This document shows, piece after piece, positions 17,457 to 27,400 of a stretch of DNA of 64,000 nt. Origin of the DNA: Streptomyces sp. TSRI0107. GTDB taxonomy: Bacteria; Actinomycetota; Actinomycetes; Streptomycetales; Streptomycetaceae. How positions within the stretch are numbered: the stretch's first letter is position 1; the number at the start of each line of letters is the position of its first letter. The notes under the pieces were generated by a model. It had not been told where the DNA came from. It was given only the letters and a program-made list of their open reading frames with translations, and made no database searches. The stretch spans positions 62,001-126,000 of the forward strand of contig NZ_LIVZ01000001.1 of assembly GCF_001905845.1 (NCBI RefSeq), written 5' to 3'. Both the position numbers and the translations under genes were made by a program.

Positions 17457-20400
17457 TCAGCCGATGGCGATGCGTGTCTTCCAGTAGCTTGTTGGGCCGA
17501 TGATCTCCGTCCCCGAGCCGGTGAGGGCGGTCTTGCCGCCGGCGTGGAAGCGCACGGAACCGTCGGATCGGATGGCCCAGATGTCGGGGACGCCGTCGTT
17601 GTTGGCGTCTGGAGTGCCCGCCAGGAGCGGCACACTGCTCGAGAGCCAGCCGGAGGCGGCGTACTCGATATCCAATCCGCCGGACGAATTCGCCGCGGAG
17701 GCGAGCGACGTCAGGGCGACCCCACCACCTGAGTCGGCGACGCCCTTGCGCAACAGCAGCCGACCGGAGACGTTGGAGCGGTAGACGAGGTCGGCGACGC
17801 TGTCACCGGAGACATCCTGCACAGTGACGATGTCCCGGTCCTTCCAGCCGGACCCGAGAAGGAGGATCGCCTGGTCGACCGTGGCACCGTGGTAGCCGGT
17901 GAAGGCCCAGAGCTCGTCGTCAGTCCCGTTGCCGACGGTGGCTAGGAAGTCGGTGCGGCCATCGCCGGTGATGTCGCCGGCCGCCACGATCTGGGTCAGG
18001 GTCGCGGGGCTGGGTGCATTCTCGGGGAGCAGGATCTCCTGCCGCTTGTCGATGTTGACGGCGCCGTAACCGTCCCCTGGGTACACCCACAGCTTGCCCT
18101 CGACGCGGACGACCAGGTCCTGGAGACCGTCACCGCCGAGGATGTCTCCGTTGTGGGTGATCAGCGAGCCCTTGAAGTGCCCGTTGGGGGCGGCCACGTA
18201 CGGCGGCGTGTCGTCGCCGCCGTTGGGATCCTTGTCGGGGTTGGCGCGGTATGCGCCCGGCATGGAGTAGTCCAGGTCGCCCGTCCCTCTGAGCAGATCC
18301 TTGTCGGCCTGGGAGGGATAGAGGGCGAGGTTGCCGGCTTCCGTGACGGCCATGAGATCGGGGAGCTTGTCGCCTGTGAAGTCGCCAGGCGCGTCGGCCT
18401 GGTCGCGCGGGGGGACGTAGAAGAAGTACTTCGTCGGATCCGAGACGTTGCCCGCGTCGTCGACCGTACGGACGTACAACACGTTGGGGCCGGCGGCCGG
18501 TGGCTTGGCATCCTTGATGGAGGAGATGTTGGTGAGGGGGCTGATGGAACCGGTGTAACTCGGTGAGTTGAACCCGTACTCGAACCTCGCGACATCGCCG
18601 TCACGAGCGATAAGGGTGAAAGTGCCGGGCGTGCCGAACTTCTTGATGCTCCAGGTGGTGTCCTCGGCGTCGTTGCCGAAACCGTTCTCACTGTCGTCCG
18701 CGTTGGGGAAGTCGGTGGACATCACGAATGGCGGTTTCGGTGCGGCCGTGTCGAGAACAAACCGACATGGGGCCTTGCGCGGGTGGTACGCCGAGGACGA
18801 CCCCGCGTCGTCGACGGCCCGGACCCGCCACGAGTACGTGGCGCCGTTCGCGAGCTTGCTTGTCGGAAACTCGCCGGTCGTCTTCTTCGCAGTGTCGGAG
18901 TCACTGCCTGTCGAAACCTTGCCGACCGAGCCGAGCAGGTCGCCCGTCTTCTTCCATTCACCCGTCTTCCATAGATCGAAGTCGAGGTAATTCAGGTTCC
19001 TGTCCTTGTCCGTCGCCTCGGCGGTGAAGGTCAGATTCCCGGAGCCCATACGGATGTACGGCCTGGTGGTGGTGCACTTACCCCCAGGGCCGAGGTCCAA
19101 CGAGTTCGAGACGATCGAGGGCTTGCGGTTGTAGACCAGCTCCAGTGTCGGCGGGAAATCGCCGGTGGCCTGGAACTTCTTCCAGGCGTACTGGGAGTCC
19201 TCGTCGCGGGCGCGCAGTCCGAACGTGATGGTGTCGTCGCCGTCGTCCGCGGTCTGCTGCGCGCCGCTGCGCACGTCGAAAGACTCGTACGCGTCCGGGC
19301 ACCCGGACTTGTAGCCGTGCGCGAAGCTCTTCGTGGCCAGCTTGTTGCCGTCGTGCAGGCGCGGCGCGTTTTTCCAGTTGGTGCGGGAATCGATGGGCCC
19401 GGTGACGTGCACGCTCATGGACCTCGCGCTGCACGACCAGGAGTACGTCTCCCGCAGGTACAGCTTCGCCTTGATGATCTTCGTGCCCTCCAGATCCTTG
19501 TCGAACTCGATGTTGAAGAAGGATCTGGAGGTGCCCCAGGTGTCCGATTCGAAGCCGACGCGCGCTTCGTGGGTGCCGTTCTTGTTGAAGCCCTTGCCGT
19601 TGTAGAAGGTGGCGTTGGGGTGGCGGTCGTACGCGGTGGTCCAGTTCTGGACGTGCTTCTTGACCGACGGGTCGATGAAGACGGGGTAGGTCGTCGCCGG
19701 GTCGGTCAGGAACTCCTGGCTGGGAGTGAGCAGCCACTTGCCCGGCCCGAGGTCGGTCTCGACGAGGTCGCCGCGTGAGTCGGGGGACGGACCGTTCAGG
19801 GACGGCAAGCTGAGCGTGGCCGCCGAGCCGGTCTGTGATGGCTCTGGAGCCGGCTCGGGCGGTATCGATGGAAGGGGGGAGTCCGACAGGCTGGGTTCGG
19901 GGCCGTCGGTCGCGGAGGGCAGCACCTCGACGTCCGTGTCGCTCTGCTCGTCGGACTCGACAGGCTCCTCTTCGGTGGTGCTCGGGCTCGGACTGGTGCC
20001 GTCGGTGGGAGAGGGGCTGCCGGAGTCGGCGGGTTCGGGCGCGGTCGGCTGAGCGGTCGCCCCGACGGCGCCGTCCGTGACAGCGGGCGATCCGCTGCTG
20101 TCCCACATCAGCGGCGTCGGTGACATCGCCACTTCGTCCCCGTCGGCGTTCTCCGCACTGACGATGCCGGAGAGCGGTTCGAGGCGGAAGGTGAGTGAGG
20201 CGGAGTGAAGGCCGTAGACCAGTTGCCGGACGTGCGGGTCGGAGGCTGCCGCCCGGTTCTTCAGGACGACCAACTGCCCGAAGCCGTCGTCGTCGGCGGT
20301 CAGCACCAGGTCGCCACCGGGGAAGATCTCCGGGTACAGGGCGCGATTGCCGTCGATGATCGGGGTGGGGACAGGGCCCGGCCAGGTGAGCTGGATCGCG

Positions 20401-20924
20401 TGGGTGCCGCCGTCGACGTACAGCGTGACCAGGGGGGTACCGGTGTCCTCCGTCTCGGCTTGCTTCACCAGGGAGACCCGCTGCACGGTTGAACGCGAGG
20501 CCCGCTCCTCACCGCGTCCGCTCGCACCAGCCGAGAACACCATGCGGGTGTTGGTGGCGCGCGGCTCATAGCCGTCCTTGGTGCGGCGCAGGTTCCGGTC
20601 GATGTCGTGCCACTCGCCATCCACTTTGGCGCGGATCGGCGACGAGTAGAGCCGCTTCGCCATGAGGCCGTCGGGACGGGCCCAGGTGGTGGAGTGAGCC
20701 GTGCGCGCGGTGGTGACCTCTACGGGCTTGCCTGTGCGAGCTGCCTTCTTGAGCGCGACGCTCTCCGTCACGGGCTTGGCGGGCCGGGCGTGACCGCTGT
20801 CGTCCTGTGGCCCGGGGCCGTCGAGTCGCAGCCCTGCGTAGACGACACCGGTCACGGCGAGCGCGCTGGCGAGCAGCGCCGCGCCGGCCCGTCGGCCGGA
20901 GCCATGGCGCCAGTTGCGCGTCAT
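17457..20924 (-). CDS. Secreted DNRLRE-domain / FG-GAP repeat protein, divergent partner of the RHS toxin
   Basis: A large 1155-residue exported protein. Residues 13-32 are a signal anchor. An N-terminal region of about 200 residues resembles the head region of RHS partner proteins. A Ser/Pro/Asp/Glu-rich linker (about 290-390) follows, then a DNRLRE-type beta domain (about 400-600, TYPVFIDPSVKK...RSFFNIEF), a fibronectin-like segment, and C-terminal FG-GAP/VCBS repeats with Ca-binding loops: GDFTGDKLPDL, GDITGDGRTDF, DVSGDSVADL and DANNDGVPDI. Such proteins often sit next to Streptomyces RHS genes, so it may assist display or delivery of the toxin; that role is inference. Divergent start 492 bp from the RHS start. 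Confidence 0.82.
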   Translation of the reverse strand: MTRNWRHGSGRRAGAALLASALAVTGVVYAGLRLDGPGPQDDSGHARPAKPVTESVALKKAARTGKPVEVTTARTAHSTTWARPDGLMAKRLYSSPIRAKVDGEWHDIDRNLRRTKDGYEPRATNTRMVFSAGASGRGEERASRSTVQRVSLVKQAETEDTGTPLVTLYVDGGTHAIQLTWPGPVPTPIIDGNRALYPEIFPGGDLVLTADDDGFGQLVVLKNRAAASDPHVRQLVYGLHSASLTFRLEPLSGIVSAENADGDEVAMSPTPLMWDSSGSPAVTDGAVGATAQPTAPEPADSGSPSPTDGTSPSPSTTEEEPVESDEQSDTDVEVLPSATDGPEPSLSDSPLPSIPPEPAPEPSQTGSAATLSLPSLNGPSPDSRGDLVETDLGPGKWLLTPSQEFLTDPATTYPVFIDPSVKKHVQNWTTAYDRHPNATFYNGKGFNKNGTHEARVGFESDTWGTSRSFFNIEFDKDLEGTKIIKAKLYLRETYSWSCSARSMSVHVTGPIDSRTNWKNAPRLHDGNKLATKSFAHGYKSGCPDAYESFDVRSGAQQTADDGDDTITFGLRARDEDSQYAWKKFQATGDFPPTLELVYNRKPSIVSNSLDLGPGGKCTTTRPYIRMGSGNLTFTAEATDKDRNLNYLDFDLWKTGEWKKTGDLLGSVGKVSTGSDSDTAKKTTGEFPTSKLANGATYSWRVRAVDDAGSSSAYHPRKAPCRFVLDTAAPKPPFVMSTDFPNADDSENGFGNDAEDTTWSIKKFGTPGTFTLIARDGDVARFEYGFNSPSYTGSISPLTNISSIKDAKPPAAGPNVLYVRTVDDAGNVSDPTKYFFYVPPRDQADAPGDFTGDKLPDLMAVTEAGNLALYPSQADKDLLRGTGDLDYSMPGAYRANPDKDPNGGDDTPPYVAAPNGHFKGSLITHNGDILGGDGLQDLVVRVEGKLWVYPGDGYGAVNIDKRQEILLPENAPSPATLTQIVAAGDITGDGRTDFLATVGNGTDDELWAFTGYHGATVDQAILLLGSGWKDRDIVTVQDVSGDSVADLVYRSNVSGRLLLRKGVADSGGGVALTSLASAANSSGGLDIEYAASGWLSSSVPLLAGTPDANNDGVPDIWAIRSDGSVRFHAGGKTALTGSGTEIIGPTSYWKTRIAIG

Positions 20925-21416
20925 CGGGCAAGTCCCCTTCCCCCTTGATCCCCTCGGAACCGGCGCACGCCAGGGCGTACGGCCGGGCTCGCTGATGATG
21001 ACTCATGGGGGAACGGTCGTCACCCTGTGCCGAAGCTGTGCAGGCGGTGTGAGGGGACCTATCAGAGGCTGCGCCGATTGCCGGCAAGCGTCGAGGTCGG
21101 CGGCCCGCACCGACCGAAGGGCTCCTGCGTGAAGCCGGAAGGTCCGGGTGTGTCCGAATAGGTCTCCGGCTTTTGGAGTGCAAGGTGCGGGCGTGTCCCA
21201 ATGAGGTCAAAGAACTGGACTAATCCCAATGGGAAGCGTCCTCCGTTTTGCAGCATATTCAGTGCGTCACGAGTCGTTACGTTCCGTGATGGTTGTCACA
21301 TCATCACTTCGTCTATGGCTTTCCGTCACAGAGTGATCACAGAATCTGCATGATCTGATACGTCTCACGCGTGGTCCTTCGCTGATCCCGCTTGGAGTGG
21401 TCCGGGGGGCCTCGCC
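20925..21416. promoter_or_regulatory. Divergent promoter region of the RHS island
   Basis: 492 bp without a convincing gene. Base composition is clearly more AT-rich than the surroundings from about 21180. An 8-bp palindrome GTGATCAC (21333-21340) lies within GTCACAGAGTGATCACAG, and TCACATCATCAC precedes it. Short ORFs here have no ribosome site. I cannot assign promoters with certainty. Confidence 0.5.
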
Positions 21417-24400
21417 GTGTTCCGTCGACTCACGTATGCCCGTGTTCGCAGGGGGCGTTTGGCGCGCATCGCCGTGCCGGTGACCGCGGCAGCGTTGTTG
21501 GTGGGCCTCTTGCCCGCCGAGGCACTCGCGCTGCCGCCGGACCCGGCGAAAGAGGAGGTCGGACGTGAGTCGCTGGTTCTCGAGGAGCTCAAGCGCGAGA
21601 CGCCGGTGCCCGGTCTGGCCAGCGCCGCTTCCCGGCGCTTGGAGAGACTCAAAGCACTGGCACCCACCAATCTGACCGCCCCGCTGCCCGGCACGGTCAC
21701 TCCGCCGTCCAACGTGAGCGGCACGGTCACCTTCGGATCCGACGCGACTCCCGCTTCCGTGCGCACCTCCGGTGGCGAGGCGGAGCAGGTGGCGCTGAGC
21801 CCGGTCGGCTCCCTGCCCGTGAGCCTGGGCCAGGCTTCCGACAAGCCGGCGCCGACAGGCACCTGGCAGGTCACGATCCCGGACCGTGCCTCCGCTGTCG
21901 GTCAGGGCATCGACGGCGCCCTCATGGTGGTGCGGGCCCCTGACACCGGTTCGGTTCCGGTGTCGGTGAAGCTCGACTACTCCAGGTTCGAGAGCCTGTA
22001 CGGTGCCGACTGGGCGTCCCGGTTGCAGTTGGTGCAGTTCCCCGAGTGCTACCTGGCCACGCCGGACGACGAGGCGTGCCAGGCGTACGAGGAACTGGAA
22101 ACCAGCAACGACACGGCATCGAAGTCCATCACCGCCACGGTTGATCCGGCTGCCGACGGCACTGTGACGCCCGCCGCCGCGGAAAGAGACTCCACTTTCG
22201 GATCCGGCGTCGTCCAGGCGGCCTACCGTTCGTCCACATCGGCGACTCCCGCGGCCGCCGGTGACACGGCCGTCGTGGGCGCCGTGGACTCGGGAGCCGG
22301 GAACGGCGGCAGTTTCAAGGCGACACCGCTCGCTTCCGACGGCAAGTGGGAGGTCGCCGGCTCGTCGGGCGCCTTCGTGTGGGAGTACCCGCTCATCGTG
22401 CCCAGCCCCCCAGCGGGACCCGCGCCCAGGATTTCCTTCACCTACAACTCCCAGACGGTGGACGGCCGCACCGCTGTCTCCTCGCCCCAGGCGTCCTGGA
22501 TCGGCGAGGGCTGGACCTACGACCCGGGCTATATCGAACGCCGCTACCGCACCTGCAAGGACGACCGCAAGACTCTCGACTCCGGCACACCCAACAACAC
22601 GGCGTCGAAGGACAAGACCTCCGACCTCTGCTGGGTGTCGTACAACGCGGTGCTGTCCCTCAACGGCCAGACCAACGAACTCGTGCGCATCGCGACAGCC
22701 GACAGCAAGCCCGAGACCGAGACCGAGTACTACCGCCTCCAGAAGGACGACGGCACCCGCGTCGAGCACCGGGTCGGCGGTACCAACGGTGACAACAACG
22801 GTGAGTACTGGGTCGTCACCACAGTGGACGGCACCAAGTACGTGTACGGACAGCACCAGGTCGGCGGCGGCCACGCCGACACGAACTCCGTCTCGACCGT
22901 TCCCGTGTTCGGCAACCACCCCGATGAGCCCTGCCACGCCACCGCCTTCGCCGACTCGCGCTGCGGTGCCGGCAAGCGCCAGGCCTGGCGCTGGGGGCTG
23001 GACAAGGTGGTCGACGTCCACGGCAACACGATGATCGTCAACTGGAAGCAGGAGACGAACAACTACGCCGTCCGGGAGAAGTACAAGAGCCCTGAGCAGT
23101 ACGACCGTTACGCCTATCCGACGTCCATCGAGTACGGCATGCGGCCGGACTCCTTGACCAGCCCGTCCGCGGTGGTCGAGTTCGGCGTCGAGCAGCGCTG
23201 CCTCAAGTCGGCCACCGTCTGTGACCCGGCGAACTTCGCCAAGACCGAGGACCCGGGCGCCTACCGCTTGTGGTGGGACACTCCCGGCAACCTCAACTGC
23301 AAGTCGACCTCCAAGATGTGCCCCGCGTTCCCGTCCTTCTGGACGCAGATGCGCCTGGACAAGGTGACCACCAAGGCCCACCGCGCGGGTCAGACCGGCC
23401 TCGGCCTGGTCGACAAGTACACCCTGCACCAGTCGTTCCCCGCGGACTGGTACGACTCCGCGCCCGGTCTGTGGCTGAACTCCATCACCCGCACCGGTTA
23501 CGCCCCCGGCGACACCAAGGGCACCGTCCAGTCCGATGACGGCGTCAGCTTCTCCGAATACCGGGTGGGCAAGGACTCGCCGCTGAAGGGCCGGCTCGCG
23601 GACCGTCAGCTGCCGAACCTGGTTCCCGCGGGCAAGGACGATCAGACGCCGGGCTTCACCCGGCCCCGCATCGGCACGGTCTCCACCGAACATGGTGGTG
23701 ACATCGAGGTGGAGTACACCGGCGGCTGCGCTGTGGCGCCGGGGGAGGACAAGGGCGAGCGCAACGGCACCTGCTACCCGGTGCGGTGGTCGATCGACCC
23801 GGACGTGAAGACGCCATCGAAGGTCTGGTTCAACAAGTACGTCGTCGACTCCGTCACGGAGATCGACAAGATGACCTCGCGCGGCAGGCCCGTCGTGTCG
23901 AAGTACGCGTACTCGGGGGCCGCCTGGGCGAAGAGCGATGACGAGTTCACCCGGCCGGCGCTGCGCACCCACAGCGACTGGAAGGGCTATCAGGAAGTCT
24001 CCGTCCGCAAGGGCAGCAAGAGCACCTCCGAGCAGGGCCAGCTCAACGGTCAGTCCCACAGCGTCACGCGCTACTTCCAAGGCGTCGGTGGTGCGGTGAA
24101 GGACTCGACCGGGACGAAGACACTGCTCTCGGAGGACGCACCGCAGTTCGCGGGCATGTCCGCCGAAAGCATCACGTACCTGGACGGCAGGCAGCAGAAG
24201 CGCACCCTCACCTTCCCGGCCTCGAAGCAGACCGCGTCGCGCACCCGTGAGAACGAGGACGGAACGGCCGCTGATCCGCTGCTCGCCCACCGGGTGTGGG
24301 TCGAGCGGAGGGACCAACTGCAGCGGGCCGACGCGGACTGGCGCACCATCCGCACCACCACCGAGGTCGACGACACCTACGGATTGCCCACACAGGTGGA

Positions 24401-27400
24401 GACCGGAGTCGTCGAGGGCGACGGGCTCTCCGACCCGGTCTGCACCACGACGTCGTATGTGCACAACACCTCTGCGTGGCTGATCGGACTGGTCAAGGAG
24501 CAGCGCACCACTGGCACCACCTGTGCGGCTCAGCCCGCCGCCGACCCCGCCACCAAGCTCAAGTCGTCGGTGCGGAACACCTACGACGACCTGACCCACG
24601 GTGCGACTCCCAGCAAGGGATTGCTCACCTCACAGGCAACGAATGACGGGGCCGGCACTGCTCACTCGCACGTCACGACGACGACGTACGACCCCCTGGG
24701 CCGAGTCCGCAAGGTGACGGCGCCCGGCACGGGCACCACCGAGACCGAGTACACCCCCGGGGACGACGGCGGTCCGGTGACGAAGGTGAGGTCCATCAAC
24801 GCCATGGGCCACGCCACCACCCTGACCTTCGATCCGGGACGCGGTCTTCCGATGACCGCAACCGACCCCAACGGCCGGGTCACGCGCAACGAGTACGACG
24901 CCCTCGGCCGTCTGGTGAAGGGCTGGACACCGTCGCGCTCCTCCGTCGGCCAGTCGCCGACCGTCCAGATCTCCTACCAGAACGCCGTGGCGACCTCGAA
25001 GGAGAACCGCCCGGCCTCGGTGACCGTCCAGACACTCAAGGACGACGGCACCTACGCCCGCGAGATCACGCTTTACGACGGCCTGCAACGCGAAGTCCAG
25101 AGGCAGACCGAGGCACATGGCCCCGGCCGGATCATCGTGGACACCAAGTACAACGACCACGGCCTGGTAAGCGAGAAGACCAGCGGATACCTGGCGAAGG
25201 GCGACCCGAGCACACAGCTCTTCGCCCCCAGGTCGACATCCCTGATAGCCAGTTCGACCAAGTACCGCTATGACGGTCTGGAGCGCCCCTACTGGGCGGG
25301 GATCTACCACAGCGACCAGTACAAGTACGCGACGCTGACCAGCTACGGCGACACGTCCACCTACGTCGACCCACCAGGCTCCACGATCCCCCGCACCCGG
25401 ACCGCCTACGACGCCCTCGGCCGCGTCACCTCGATCAAGCACTACAGCAAGGACGGGGCCGACGAGGGCCGCACAACGTCCTACGAGTACGACGCCCGCG
25501 GCAACCGCAGCAAGGTCGTCGACCCTGCCGGCAACACCTGGTCCTACGTCTACGACGCTCGCGGCCGGGTGACGTCCACCACCGACCCCGACACCGGCAC
25601 GACCGAGACCTGGTACGACGAGGCCGACCGTCCGCACCGCGTCAAGAACTCCCGTGGGCAGGAGACGTTCACCGAGTACGACTCCCTCAGCCGTATCCGC
25701 CACGTGCGGGAGGGCTCCGCGACGGCCACCCCCGTCAAGTCGTTCACCTACGACTCGGCGTATGGCGGAGTCGGCAAGCCGGCAGAGTCCATCAGGCGCA
25801 CCCCGAACGGTGACTACGTCAACCGCGTCAACAGCTACGACGCCGAGTACAACGTCACCCGGAGCGAGACCGTCATCCCGGCGAACTCGATGACCACGGG
25901 CCTCTCCGGCACGTACGCCTACACCTTCACGTACACGCCCACAGGGAAGCCGCAGTCGGTGACTCTGCCGGAGAAGGGCGGCCTGGCGAGGGAAAAGGTC
26001 GTCACGCGCTACAACTCCGATGGCCTCCCGGAGTCGACGTCGGGTCTGACCTGGTACACGTCCGACGTCACCTACTCCCCCTTCGGGGAGGTCATGCGCA
26101 CGGTTTCCGCTGCGCAGCCCTACCGAGTGTGGACGACGAACTTCATCGATCCGCACACCGGCCGTCTCCAGCGCACGGTGGCCGACCGGGAGACGGCTGC
26201 CAACCGCATCACGGACAACCGCTACTCCTATGACCTCTCCGGCACGATCACGTCCAGCATGCGCGAGCTCGCGAGCGAGAGCGGTGCCAAGACGTGGGAC
26301 ACCCAGTGCTTCACGTACGACGCCATGGGCGAGTTGACGCACGCCTGGACGTCCACCATCAAGCCCCTCGGGGACGGCACGGGCTGCAAGGCGGCCAACG
26401 GCACCACCTGGGGCTACCGCGCCGACTACGCGACGTCCACCGGACCGGTCGCCGACGCGCCCGACGAGTCCACGGATTCGGCGACGCCCGACCCGAGGCT
26501 GACGCAGTCGCTCGCTGCCGCAGCGCCCGACGCGGCCACGGTCTCCACCGGTGACACCGCCTACCGCCAGTCGTTCACCTTCGACTGGATCGGCAACCGC
26601 GCCACGTTGACGGAGCACGACCCGGTGGACGCGACGAAGAACATCACCTACCGCTACGGATACGGCAAGCAGATCACGGGCAACGGCACGACCGCGCCCT
26701 ACCTGGCCCAGCCGCACACGATGACGTCGATCGCCTCGACCCCGACGGGCAAGGACAGCACCTACTCGTACGACGCGACGGGCAACACCAAGGCCCGCGA
26801 CCTGCACGACAGGGACCAGACCCTGGACTGGACGTCCGAGAGCAAGCTGGACGCGATCACGGACAACGGCACCAAGACGACGTACGTCTACGACGCCGCC
26901 GGCAACCGCATCCTGGAGAACTCACCGACGGGTTCGACCCTCTACCTGGGCGAAACGGAACTGACGACTAACAGCACGGGCTCCATCACCCGAGCATCGC
27001 GTTCCTACGGCCAGGCCGGCGCACCCACGGTGGTCCGCACGACCACCAACGCGGCCACGACCGGCCACAAGCTCAGCGTCCTCCTCGCCGACCACCTCGG
27101 CACCGCCAACACGTCGGTTGACGTCGCCTCCGGCCAGGCCGTGACCCGCCGTTCCTTCAAGCCGTACGGCGAGGTCCGCGGCACCAAGCCGACGAGCTGG
27201 CCCAACAAGCGCAGCTACGTGGGCACGGGCATCGACGACGCGGCGACGGGGCTGACGCACATTGGCGCCCGGGAGTACGACCAGAGTTCTGGGCGCTTCC
27301 TGTCGGCGGACCCGCTGATCGACATCGCCGACCCGCTCCAGATGAACGGGTACAGCTATGCGAAGAACAGCCCGATCAGCACCAGCGACCCGGACGGGCT

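Noticed and set aside
21267-24599. 1110-codon open frame antisense to the RHS gene
   Set aside because: A GC-skew shadow: low complexity, no motif, no ribosome site, and the + strand protein is clearly real.
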